Origin: Pontederia crassipes | Lineage: Eukaryota > Streptophyta > Magnoliopsida > Commelinales > Pontederiaceae | DNA: 64,000 bases | Direction: 5' to 3' | Assembly: GCA_030549335.1 (NCBI GenBank) | Contig: CM060197.1 | Location: forward strand, 23,448,501-23,512,500 | Part shown: piece after piece, positions 22,558 to 33,226 of the stretch | Numbering within the stretch: position 1 is the stretch's first letter | Layout: every line of letters begins with the position of its first letter | The notes under the pieces: model-generated | The model's input: the letters and a program-made list of their open reading frames with translations, nothing else | What the model was told of the DNA's origin: nothing | The model's database searches: none | Made by a program: the position numbers and the translations under genes

Positions 22558-23340
22558 GATCTATTTTGACATGATATGTGAGTTTCTCTCTTTTTGTACA
22601 CTTGTTTTTGGTTTAGATCTTGCATTTTTTTTCTTTCCTTTCCTTTGTTTCTTGTTGGATACCTGCATCTCTATCAATCGACAGGATCGATAAAATGAGG
22701 AGTTTGATCCGATGCGTGCCTTTAGATCTTTATTATTAAGATACAACTCCAAAGTTTTGGTGCGTTTCGTAAGATTATTTAGGTTTCTTCAGATCAATGG
22801 TCTACTTTGGCATGATAAGCGCATAACTCTTTTAGGTTTGGATTTTGTGATTTTTTATTTTCCTTCGTTTTCTGTTGGATCTCTGCATCTTTATCAATTG
22901 ACAGGATCGATATAAAGAGGAGTTTGATTGCCAAATCTGCGAGCCCGCTGCGCTGATGACGTAGATGTGATGATGGGGTTGCTCTCGGCGGATCCTGCTA
23001 CGAGGAAAATTTCATGGCATGGAGTTTTGATGCGTAGGTTGATGTGTATATAGGAATTGATTAGAGGTCATTGCTCTAATTATGTATGATGAAGCATTCA
23101 GTCCTTTTTTGGAGGAAGTTAATGTTTGCATAATGCCGATGCTTGTTATCGTGGCCTTTGCCATGTTGGGTGCGCTCGCATGGCAGGCCGAGAAACCTAA
23201 TAAAATCATATTTTTTTTGGTGTCGGAGGGAGTAGCACGAGGAATTATTTTTTAGCCTTGTGTGCTCCTTCCTCGGTGTGCTCCGTGTGTTCTCTGTGTT
23301 TTCATTGTGCTTCTCTTTCGTTGTTTTAAACTTAGGAAAT
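22558..23340 (+). repeat. Duplicated segment, copy B, right part
   Basis: Continues copy B after the Gypsy insertion: gatctattttgacatgatat aligns with 3537-3560 of copy A, and homology runs to about 23330 (copy A about 4300). The block 22918-23340 is about 90 percent identical by eye to 3905-4320, with small indels that shift any long frame. Copy A has no LTR element at the matching site. Confidence 0.75.
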
Positions 23341-24580
23341 AAAAAGACCGTGATGAGTGCGGCGGAGATAGCCTCCGTAAATGAGTCATCTCTACCAAGC
23401 ATGCCAGTTTCGAAAGTAGGTGTAAAGGGTTAAAGCAAAAATATAAAGGAAATGTTTTTTTAGAAAATCTGTCCAGGTGATCTCCCACGTTAACCCAAAA
23501 GCCTTGGTGAGAGGAGAGACGAAAGGTAATGTCAAGTTTTGCAAAATGGACCATAAGTGCAGAGTAACAAAGAAAAGATGGATATATGTTTTCCCAGTGA
23601 CTACGTAGAGGGGGTAGTTAGGGTTAATGCTGTTGTAAAAAAGTAAAATGGAGTCTAGAGTGGGTAAGCGAAGATGAAGATGTTTTCAAAGAAAGATATG
23701 TATCTTTGGGGGAACCCTCCACGACTGCTCCCCAAGAGGACGCCACGAAAAAGAGTGGCGATAAACAAAGCTATAAACTGAGATTGTATTAGCGCATCCA
23801 TGGTACTTGTCACTCAAATTCACGCATCATCATAGGCGTGAACAAGAATATAATGCGTCCGATTAAAGCACAGATAAAGTTATTGAATATAGATTGCAGA
23901 AGGGAAAATTTCAATTATCATCAGAGATGAAGTGGCAGACCATAAGATTTTCCAAAAGGTATTGCATGTTGATAAAAATTGGTTTCCATATGAGAGGGAT
24001 ATAAAAAATCCAAGAGTCTAGAAGTATGGAGGTGGTATTTTTAGATCCGATGGCACGATGGAAACCAAGCCAGAGATTAGTAAGGGACTTAAGGATGGTA
24101 CGCCAAGAGCATGAGATTTTTCTAGGGAAAGGGCCAAGGTTCCAAAGTTGGAAAGCACCATACTTGCAAGAGACGAGATTTGTCCAAGGAGAGTTAGTAT
24201 TGTTCAGTAAATCAAGAATGTGATGCCCAAGTAAAGCAATACGTGTGACCTAGAGATCGCGGATACCCTAACCACCCATGGTAGGTGGAAGTTGCACAAT
24301 TGGCCAACTGATAAGGTGGGCACTAGGTCGACCCATTATGTGATCCCAGAGAAATGATCTCGATAATTTTTTCAAAGAATGTAGTGTGCCAGAAGCAAGA
24401 GGAGAAGTCCCCATAGCGTACACCGGTACGGATGATAGAACTGATTTAATCAGTGTGAGTCAATCAACTTGATTAAGGGTGCATTTCCGCCAACCAGCGA
24501 GGCGCGAGGAAACCTTGTCAATAATGTAGTGTTGTTTAGAACAATTTCCCCCAAACGGAAATAGTTAGAACAATTTCTCC
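23341..24580 (-). pseudogene. L1-type LINE remnant (3' part of the reverse transcriptase ORF)
   Basis: Reverse-strand translation in shifting frames gives LAGWRKCTLNQVD, LTLIKSVLSSVPVYAMG, SRSFLWDHIMGRP, LISWPIVQLP and LVSCKYGAFQLWN. It continues with PKIHIFL, LRLPTLDSILLF and HLFFVTLHLWSIL. These are hallmarks of the C-terminal half of plant L1-like LINE ORF2, leading to its zinc-finger (zf-RVT) region. Many stops and frameshifts show it is dead. Its 5' side meets the PPR-like fragments near 24600. No target duplication was resolved. Confidence 0.7.
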
Positions 24581-24599
24581 AATTATCGACCTTGCCTCG

Positions 24600-25020
24600 C
24601 TGTGCTTCTGACCATGCCCCTACTCGACGTCGAGAAGGGTGTTAAAGGAAGCAAGGTCCTGGCAAGGGCTGCCGTCCCGGTGCATGGATAGGAAGGCACA
24701 GACAGCACGATCGGGCCTACCGATGGCGAAGAGGCACTCAAAGAGAATGGCGAAGGTGCGGTGGGTGGGGTGGGGGGAGGGGTAGGTAGAGGTGATGATG
24801 GGGGGAAGGAGTAGACGGAGGGAGCGATCATCGCGGAGGCGGGCGGTGTGGTCGAAGGAGGAGGCAGCGGGACTGAAGGAAGGGAGGAGGAGCGCACGGA
24901 AGAAGAGGAGGGCGTGGGGGCCATCGTTCCAGATGAGCTTGAGGGTGCAATCGACGACGGGGGGGCGGCAAGAAGCGCTGGGAAAGCGCAAGGAGGGGGG
25001 GGGGAGGGGAGGGAGGCGAA
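24600..25020 (-). pseudogene. PPR-like gene fragment, copy 1
   Basis: Reverse-strand frame 24620-24991 holds ALKLIWNDGPHALLFF, HRTFAILFECLFAIGRP, DRAVCAFLSMHRDG and QDLASFNTLLDVE. The FAILFECL...A..AFLSM.....D..SFNTLLD pattern is the start of a pentatricopeptide-repeat protein of the mitochondrial/plastid RNA-binding class. No downstream repeats follow, so only an N-terminal piece remains. A similar piece lies 700 bp away at 25330-25800 in the same orientation. Confidence 0.5.
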
Positions 25021-25111
25021 CCTCATGTTACTATGCACTTCAATCTTTATTGTCAGATATCTTACAAGGCAAAAAATGCAAAACTGGGGAAGCACTATCA
25101 TTAGTTAATGG

Positions 25112-25300
25112 GTTATTTTCATAAAGTAGTCAATTTTTTACATCTAATTCCGAACTACAAACTTATTTTTTTGATTCCTAAACTATATTGATTTTTGCAA
25201 TTTGATCCTTCTGTCGACTTCTGTCAACCTTTTTGTTATCTTCAATTTTTTTCATTTATGAAAAGTCAAAAATACCTCTTGAACGTCAATTTAGAAAAAA
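25112..25300 (+). mobile_element. Mutator-like terminal repeat, single end
   Basis: Starts gggttattttcataaagtag and includes ttctgtcaacctttttgtta and ttcatttatgaaaagtcaaa, resembling the TIR at 954-1160. It sits directly beside PPR copy 2. No inverted partner was found within several hundred bases on either side, so the element may be truncated. Confidence 0.35.
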
Positions 25301-25329
25301 AAGAAAGGACAGAGGTCCCCCTCTCTTTT

Positions 25330-25800
25330 CCTGCCCCCCCCCCCCCCCCCTGCGCTTTCTCTACGAAGGGCTCTGAGGAGGGAGAAGGTCTTCTCCACAT
25401 GCTGCGACTTGCAGAGAATGGGGGGGCGTCGCGGTACATGGATAGGAAGGCACGGACAGCACAATTGGGCTTGTCAACTGCAAAGAGGCGCTCAAAGAGG
25501 AATGGCAAAGGTGCGATGGGTGGGGGGAAGGTAGAGGCAACAACAAAGGGAGAGGAGTGGACGGAGGGAGCGATCGTTGCGGAGGCGGGCGGCAAGGTCG
25601 TGGCGTGGTCGAAGAAGGCAGCGGGGCGAAAGGAAGGGAGGAGGAGGACACATGGAAGAAGAGGAGGACATGGAGGCCATCATTCTAGATGAGCTTGAGG
25701 GCACGATCGACGATGGGGGGCGATAGGAGGCGCTGGGAAAGCACAACCCCTCCTCTCTTTCCCTCTTTCCTTGCGCATGCCTCCATCTTTGGCCAAATAA
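25330..25800 (-). pseudogene. PPR-like gene fragment, copy 2
   Basis: Reverse-strand pieces mirror copy 1: LCFPSASYRPP at the 5' side, then RLRNDRSLRPLL, HRTFAIP, FERLFAVDKPNCAVRAFLSM and YRD, in at least two frames. It ends at a run of 17 C on the plus strand (25334-25350). Tandem, same-strand gene fragments beside a MULE-like TIR suggest repeated capture or duplication. Confidence 0.45.
25334..25350 (+). repeat. 17-C homopolymer
   Basis: Seventeen consecutive C residues at the 3' edge of PPR fragment copy 2. It parallels the G-run in the GGPPS fragment. Confidence 0.9.
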
Positions 25801-26970
25801 ATTAAACATATAACTATATATGTAAAGGATAAAATATTCTAAATAAAATAATCACTTAACATTCATTCCCTTCATTTTAATGATATCAACCAAATAAGGG
25901 TAACTACTCACCTTCATTCTCCTACTCCTACATTCCCTTCTCGTCCTTTTCCTTTCCATTCTTTACCTTTCTTTCTCCTTAATGAATTTTGAACCAAACA
26001 GTCCCTTATCTTCTTCTGTAAGTCCCCTGCCAAGGCAGGCTGCTTACCCCAAACCTTGAGGGAATTGTCTGCCACCCTCGACTCGTTATGGCCAATGCAG
26101 ATGCCTCATATTCGTCATGGCTGCATGCAGATTCAACCTCTGCATCATCTCCATCTCATCATTATCGCCCGCCACTCAGAGATTGGGGCTTGCATACTTT
26201 CCTAGGTATTCCTTCACCGTTTTCAAGCTCTCCAAGAATGCTAAGTGGAGCATCTTCCACACCGAATTTTGGCAGTTATAGTCCCTCAGAAGCTTCGCTA
26301 CAAACGCTGTAATTGTCTCCACATTGGGTGCCGGCGGATGGCCGTGTCGAAGAGGCCATGGAGCATCTTCTCGGGAGCATCCATATCGGCAACCTAGGCA
26401 GTTGCGAGAGGTGAGAGTCTTGAAATGAGGTTGCATAATTCTTCTTGGCGCAGTAAAGGGTTCATCTTGAGCACCCTCTCCTCCTACTCCATCCAAAGCA
26501 CAATTTCGAGGTATGCGCCACTTGAACCAGATCCAGTGTGTCACTGACCGACGCGACCTGGTCAGAGAAGTGAAGTCGAGCGTGTGGAGGAGGCGGAGGA
26601 CAATGATATGCGCATCGAAGGGCCCCGATCGAGGGCGATCTCCAAAGGCGAGATGGACAAGAAGGTGATCTTCAAGGTGAGCTGGTTGTGGACGGAGGCG
26701 TCCTCGCTGGAGGAAGTCGACGTGTCCATGGCCGGCTGCTAGCAGTCAGAGAGAAGGGTGGAGAAGTAGCCGGAACAACAGAGAGCGGAAGAATGCAGTA
26801 GAGGTCAAGAAAGGAGTCATCGGAGCCGTCGATCTGATAATCAAGTCTCCAGTCAACTGGTGGAATACATTGCATCAACCTCGGAGCATAGGAGGATGTC
26901 AGACGTGACAGAATCATTGAAGCCGCCAGGATCAGTCGGACGGCGTCTTGACGGTCTCGACGATCAAAGT
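25801..26970. other. Unassigned stretch, partly GC-rich
   Basis: 25801-26000 is AT-rich with an aaccaaacagtcccttat end-like sequence. 26040-26970 is mixed to GC-rich, with an open reverse frame of 122 codons (26176-26544) and several short frames. None resembles a known family by eye. It may be another captured or decayed gene fragment, and it is broken at its right edge by the solo LTR. Confidence 0.35.
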
Positions 26971-27316
26971 TGTAATATCCTAAAAGAAAAAAAGAGAAGA
27001 CGAGTGGGCTGCCGCCCCAGCCCACCAAGAAAGCCCACCACCTAATGCACCATTAAATGATGCCCTAAAAGTTGCTTTCTTACCTACCAGCCGGCAACTC
27101 CAACAAAACCCCACCCTTGCTACAGTCACTCGCCCTTCTCACTCCTACTTTAACCCATTCGACCAAGCACCCCAAAATCCCTTTCCAGCTATAGTAATCA
27201 CCTCCCCCCACACCAGCCTGCAGCAACCAAGAACTCCCTCCCACACTCTCCCTTACACACTCTCCCTTATACTCTCTGCAAGGCAACAACAGTGAGGGAA
27301 AGCAAAGGGGGGCCGA

Positions 27317-29223
27317 TGATGCGTAAAAATTGAGCGCAAATATACTAGCAAGTATATTAGACCGTATCAAGTAATAAAGAGTGAATAGGATGTCGAACCC
27401 ACGAGGACTGAAGATTTATAATCTTTTTTTTTCTACAAGTTATAGTGAAAAATCAATCGAGGAATCAACTTTCAATTTATCAATTAAGAAAAATGAAGTG
27501 AGAAAACAAATGAAAACGGTGCTTAGCAGAGGAAAAATCGATAATAATGATGAGTTAGGGTCTAACTTTGTATCCCCATGTTATCTCTCAAATAATCAAT
27601 AAATCAAAAATTAGACTTCTAATGAAAAGGAGTTGCTTATAAATATTGATCTCAAAAACTTGAGAATCAAACTAATCCGATAAAAGTGCCATTAAAGCCG
27701 TTGAAACCTCAATCAACTCTAATCTTACTTTGAACCGAAATGCTTTAAAATGCAACTTATACACATAAATATAGTGCTAAAAAACTTGAGAACTAATTAT
27801 CTCTGATCAAAATAAAACTATGATTTATGAAAATTCAGAACATAAAAATCAAATTTTAATCGAGATGCATTAATGCACGAAGAAGAATTGTTAAATATAA
27901 ATGACTCAAAATCTCGAGTAAACTATTCTAATCAAGATTAAGTCCAACCAGTTGAAAACTCAATCAAATTGCACATAACCATGATCAGAATGCAGAGAGT
28001 AAAAATCCTTCCAAACCCACAAGAAATAACAATCAAATCTGAAGTATAGCGATTAGAAACCCCAAGTTAATACTCGGCCCGGGTTACTCAGAACTCGACC
28101 CGGGTCGGAACAATAAAACTCGGTTTCGACAAGAAAAACACACTGACCCGGCCCGGGTTCTACCGAACGCAGCCGGGTTCAGATAGAAAAACCTTTCGCT
28201 TCAACGCTGCGCAGTCAACAGGGCCCAAGCGGAGAAGAAGTATCCCGAGTTCCGAACAACTCGGCCCGGGCACCAACAACTCGGTTCGAGTTCAACCGAA
28301 AAGAACAACAGCGATCCAATCGGAGATAAAACGCGGCCCGGGTTTGATGCTACCCAGTCCGAGTTCTATGATTGCAGAACTCGTGAATCAAATTGAATTT
28401 CGGAAGAAAATTTAATGGCTAATCATGTAAAAACTTGCAGAATAACACGACATGAAGATTATCCAATATTCTAACATTAACCATGCATGAATTGCAATTT
28501 AACAGAAGTCTAATTATTCAAATAAATTGAGAGATAAACATGGTTCAACTCAGTTTTTCCCTAACAACAAAACTACTCCATACAGAATTGTTTTGACATC
28601 AAATCCATAATGATAAACAAGAATTTCATAAGAAATATTATTAGAGCCTCAGTCGTGTGGTCGTCGCAGGGATTCGCCGGAATGACTCCAAGTTGCTTCA
28701 GAATTCAGCTCTACAGAATTTTCTCTCGAAAGTTGGGTGACTAGGGCATGTGAATTCATGAATCAGCCGATACCTACAAAGCCTCCAAGCTGTAGTATTT
28801 ATAGGGGAGAACGTCCCCCTAGGATTGCACGTCATTTTAAAATGATAACTTCGTGTTCAACTAGGAGAAAATCCGAGCCGTCTGATAAAATATATCTGAT
28901 AAGCAAACCCGGCCCGGGTTTTTCTGTCGCGCAAAATCCGACTCGGGTTTGGTCTTACAATCGGCCCGACCCGGGTGTACTGATGACCCTGCCCGGGTTC
29001 TTCGTCAGAATCTCTTTTCTGTTCTGATTTTCGAGCTCTTTCATGACAATCGCTCTGCACCTTCAACTTGACATTCCTGAGATCAAAATACAATGAAAGT
29101 TGGTAGTTTTGGACTCTAACAAATTTTGGAGAAATAATTGAAAACGTAGATGCATGCAATGGTAAAAACTACGAAAATAATATAAAATGATGTATGAAAA
29201 CATGTATAATAATGCATTCATCA
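27317..29223 (-). mobile_element. Nested solo LTR of a Tat/Athila-like element, reverse orientation
   Basis: The 1907-bp sequence starts TGATGCGTAAAAATTG and ends AATGCATTCATCA, and is flanked by the 5-bp target duplication GCCGA (27312-27316 and 29224-29228). Read on the minus strand its end (cagtcctcgtgggttcgaca, then ttattacttga, then ttttacgcatca) parallels the end of the LTR at 10909-12218 (ccgtcctcgtgggaacgata, attacttga, acacgcatca). It is therefore the same kind of element inserted in reverse. No internal domain is present. Confidence 0.85.
28070..29000. repeat. CCCGGG-type palindromic motifs within the reversed solo LTR
   Basis: About eleven occurrences of (g)gcccgggt or acccgggtc-like words lie in two clusters, about 28075-28345 and 28905-29000. 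Examples are cggcccgggttac, cgacccgggtcgg, cggcccgggttc, cggcccgggcacc, cggcccgggtttg and gacccgggtg. The rest of the LTR is AT-rich. Confidence 0.85.
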
Positions 29224-29829
29224 GCCGACAACTGGAAACGAGGAAGAGAGAAGGAGAAGAGAAGGAGCTACCCATTTCAGCAATGAAAGAAGAAGAGGGA
29301 GGAAGGTGCTACCACAACAACAAGAAGAAGAAGAGGAAGAAGAAGGAAGAAGAGAGAAGAAGAAAGGGGTTAGGATTAGGGTTTTAACTTAAATCCTAAA
29401 AGTATGTTTGAGGGGATACAAGTTCTAATCTCTACCTTAATAATGTTATGAATGATTGGATTAAGGTCCATAAGAGTCACCTGATTCTTACAAGTATGAG
29501 ATTAAGGAATGTACGTGACATAGATTTATGTCTTGTTTTTATTAGGTTTACTATTTTATTGATAATCATGTTTAGAGCCATAATGTTTCATGTTCTCTAT
29601 GCTTTGCTTATGATGAAATTGCTAAACTACTAAACAAGAATGTGATTATTAGTCCAATAGTTATTTCTTATGTTTCAACTAAATCCCGAGGCTTGCAAAT
29701 GTTATGATATGAATCTTATAATGACTAATACCAATGCATCTTTTATGTATTAGATGAATGATTGTCATTAAGTTGTTCATGTATGAGTGTAAATTGGGAA
29801 AATGGGCTAAAACAAAGGAAACTCAATTG

Positions 29830-30290
29830 TTTCCCTTAGGCACGGTTAGGACACACCACGCCCATTCCCTTGGGCATGAGACAGTCTCATGGCAGGAGCA
29901 CGGTCGTCACACCACACGACACGATCGTGATCCATAATGAGGCAACACCCGTCCCTGTGAGTACGCCCGTCACCTTTGGCGTGAGATGGCATCATAGATG
30001 GGCACAACCGTGACTCAACATAGAACAGTCATGACCCTTAGTGAGTCCAGACTGTGACCTTCACTGCTTAGTTTGAACGATGGATGAATCGATAGATGGT
30101 TTGACCGCTTCATGGGAAAATGCCACTGCTCAAGTTGGTCGATGGGGTCGATGAACCGAGCGACTAAGGGCATAGTCATTCCAGGAAATAGCATGGCCAT
30201 GACCAGTCATGTTGCCAATATTACCTATCACAACAGCCACGAAGGCATGACTGAGCATGGCACGGCCATGACGAGAATCCTAAGCCTATG
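29830..30290. repeat. Degenerate CACGGCC(A/G)TGAC-type motifs in the outer solo LTR
   Basis: Words such as gcacggtcgtcac, cacgatcgtgatc, acaaccgtgac, catggccatgacc and cacggccatgacg recur. They resemble the palindromes of the nested Tat-like LTR at 11111-11260, although the surrounding LTR belongs to the Tekay-like group. Confidence 0.7.
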
Positions 30291-30454
30291 TATGTTAATT
30301 TGTTAAACTTAGAAAAATCTGATGCGTGGATGGCCCTAATTAACATTAGAACATGTAACATGTATTGAATGATTGTATGTATTGATGAATGTAATTAAAA
30401 GATGAACTAATTGAAGGTGACATGTTGTAATCATGGAGGGAAAACAAATTTCAC

Positions 30455-30635
30455 CCCCTAGTGGTGATGTTTTCAAAGTTGAGACGAGTCTACCCCTTGT
30501 GGTGGCGTCACAATTGGGACAAAGATCCTTGTGTAGTTAGTTTGGAAACAGGTCTACCCCCAAGTGGTAGCGTTTCCAGGGAACGAGTCTACCCCTAGTG
30601 ACAGTGTTTCCCTTTGGGACAAAGATATCTCGACT
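30455..30635 (+). repeat. Imperfect short tandem motif (gagtctaccccyagtgg)
   Basis: The motif gagtctaccccttgtggtgg, ggtctacccccaagtggtag and gagtctacccctagtgacag recurs at about 50-60 bp spacing, each followed by gcgt or tgttt and a gggaca or ccaggg segment. It lies inside the solo LTR. Confidence 0.7.
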
Positions 30636-31150
30636 TAGCTAGTTAAGACCCACGAGTTAACATGGTCTTCTCAATCACCAAGATAAAAAGCTATCTAATT
30701 AAAGATGAAAAATGAAAAGATGACATGGTCATATGTCATGACTATGATTATATGACTTGGAACATGAAGACGAAGATGATGATGATGTATACACTTAAAG
30801 GGATGCAAATGAATGATCCATTGTCATATGATGTTATGAATGAAAATGATAAATGCTAAGTAAGATAAATGAACAATATAACTTGGCATATTAATTGATG
30901 ATGAAAATGCAAGCACTTAAAGGGATGGTAAAATATGACCTCTTGTCTTGTCATGTTACGAATGAATATATTATGAGTAAGGTAAATTCATGATATGCTC
31001 TAGCATAATAATTATGAGATTATCTTATATTCTATTTTTCTATTATGATGCAATGTGTATGCCATGACATGTAGAGAACGTGTTATACGATCATAGCATG
31101 CATGGACCCTAACATGCTTTAACGGGAGAAATTTCCTGCACCTCATGGAT

Positions 31151-31476
31151 CCGTGCAGGTATGGATGAGACTTATGCTCGACAGTGAAGACCTCATGACA
31201 AGAAGATTGCACATGTGATGGTTGGACTATGGCCCAAGTTATAGTAGTTTATATTTTGATGATAAACTCCTTCTAGAGTCAAATATGTATGACCTATGGG
31301 TCTTGAGAGTCATCCGTGCAGGTATGGATGAGACTTATGCTCGACAGTGAAGACCTCATGACAAGAAGATTGCACATGTGATGGTTGGGCTATGGCCCAA
31401 GTTATAGTAGTTTATATTTTGATGATAAAATCCTTCTAGAGTCAAATATGTATGACCTATGGGTCTTGAGAGTCAT
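31151..31476 (+). repeat. Tandem duplication of a 163-bp unit
   Basis: The unit beginning ccgtgcaggtatggatgaga occurs at 31151-31313 and again at 31314-31476 with only about two differences. The single-copy equivalent is present in the related 3' LTR near 22150, so the duplication arose within this LTR. Confidence 0.9.
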
Positions 31477-31744
31477 GAATTTTTATATGAACTCAATTAT
31501 GTATTATGAACCCTATGTTGGGTCCTTATGTTAGAGTCTACGTGGCCCATAGCCCATGGGTTAGTATGTTATCTTGAGATTTATTAGCTTATAAAATCCT
31601 TCGTTATTTTATTAAGTTAAATATGTTTATTGTATTATATTTCCGCTGTGATGATATATGTAATTAGGTTAAAAAGAATTATGCAAAGTTAGCGTTGTCT
31701 AGGGTTCGATCTCTAAATTGAAGATGGATTTTGAAGGCATTACA

Positions 31745-32019
31745 TGAGTCCCTTTGTCGGAGGATGAGAGGCGATTGTTGTTCCTGACGCAGAGGCGTTT
31801 CCTCAATGACATCGGCGGCGAGATCAGTAATTACCAACGAACGACGACGGTGGTGACAAAAAGAAAGAGGGAGAATTGGGACCTCTCGTTAATTTTGGAG
31901 AGACGAGAGTAGAGAGATCTGGACCGTCAAAGATGAACACGTGGCCGGATCTAACGGTGGTCGCTGATGGGGGATGTGGACGGGAGGCGAGAGTGAAGAC
32001 TTTGTTATTATTATTTTTC
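31745..32019. other. GC-richer fragment right of the solo LTR, unassigned
   Basis: Contains a plus-strand frame reading LLFLTQRRFLNDIGGEISNYQ but no recognised family. It may be the right half of the same unassigned sequence that ends at 26970, split by the solo LTR insertion. Confidence 0.3.
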
Positions 32020-32178
32020 ATAATTAATTCTTAACATATAACTAAAATATGATAGTTTAATTTAATATAACATATTAATATAATATTTTATTTATACGAT
32101 TCCATCATACGGTTCCCAACTGGTCCAACTTAAAACGAATACTTATTCGGATTGTTGTCTGAACCGGTTGACAACATT
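32020..32178. mobile_element. hAT-like right-end remnant
   Basis: The sequence taaaatatgatagtttaatttaatataacatatt... followed by gaaccggttgacaacatt matches the right ends at 300-388 and 9240-9381. The left part is missing. Confidence 0.45.
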
Positions 32179-33226
32179 AGACTTAACTATTTTACCTATC
32201 TCTCTTAACTTAAATAAAAATTTAATCAAACAAAATTGGTATAATCTTATTCCTCAGTATTCCAATTCACCTTCTTAAAATGGTTAACCCAAATACATCC
32301 GTCTCATAAAATATTATTAAAAAGTGATCGAATCAGTCAGCCTGCGTGATTAAACGTGATCCGACTATAAAGTCGATTTTGTTTGATAGTCAACATTGGA
32401 ATGTGTAAACTAAACGGCTTCAATGTGGGAAAAAATGGAAAAAGGAAAAAAAATATAAATGAAAAGAAAAACCCAAAAAGAGATGATACAATAGAGGCAC
32501 TCAATATTTATATTATTTTTTATCTAATTTTGTATCATGTTTAGAAGATAAATTAAATGTAAAACAAAATAAAATATTAATATGATAAATATAATAATAA
32601 AGTAAAATATTACACACAAATTTTAATATAGAAATACTGAAAAATGAAGTCTGCTAAGAAGAAAGTATAAATAAAAACCATTAAAAAGTACTTTAAAATA
32701 ATGACAAAACATGATTTATAACTCATACATATTATATCGCTAGCTTTTTGGCATTTTCACGGATCAATATTTATTTAAATATAGTGAGTGAAACATTTGA
32801 AATATAACCCAACTTAAGAATATAAAAAAAATAACTTGTAAACATACTAAATCGTTGAATATAAGGTTATACATTAAAATTTTATGAAGATTTGAACAAA
32901 TTATGCATTCAAATATAGATTCTAAAACGTCATCTTTTATTATTAATATTTAAGCAAAATATATTAAGTATCATATGGAAATAATATTATTGCATAGATA
33001 AAAGTTAATTGAAGAAAATAGTAATTTTTAAAATAAATAGTAATAATGAAAACAAATAAAGCTAGACGCATTAGTGATTGAATAAAAGATTATATATCAT
33101 TTTTTTAAAAAAAATCATATATATCATTAACATTTAACTAAATTAACTTTATTTGAGAAACAGAGGAGGAGACTACAACATCGAATTTTATTTGGATATG
33201 GTGGGAAAGAGCATGCAACGTGAGTT
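32179..33226. other. AT-rich 3' flank of the UGT gene
   Basis: No gene seen. AT-rich intergenic DNA in which the UGT transcript presumably terminates. No clear polyadenylation signal can be singled out. Confidence 0.5.

Larger units (their letters stand above)
26971..31744 (+). mobile_element. Solo LTR of a Tekay-related element, with a nested solo LTR
   Basis: It starts TGTAATATCCTAAAAG and ends GAAGGCATTACA, matching the termini of the LTRs at 9803 and 22557. Shared internal words with 20228-22557 include aacatgtattgaatgattg/gaaggattggatgtattg, gcatgcatg, aacgggagaaat, and a cctatgttgggtc...gcccatgggttagtat tail. No internal coding region is present, so it is a solo LTR. Excluding the nested insertion it is about 2.86 kb. 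Flanking 5-mers aaagt and tgagt match at only 3 of 5 positions, so the target duplication is not proven. Confidence 0.75.

Noticed and set aside
24583-25124. Long ORFs on both strands near the PPR fragments
   Set aside because: They arise from GC-rich, repetitive sequence; only the minus frame with PPR-like residues is supported.
26176-26544. Minus-strand 122-codon ORF
   Set aside because: No known motif, no start context or neighbours that support a gene; kept only as part of an unassigned stretch.
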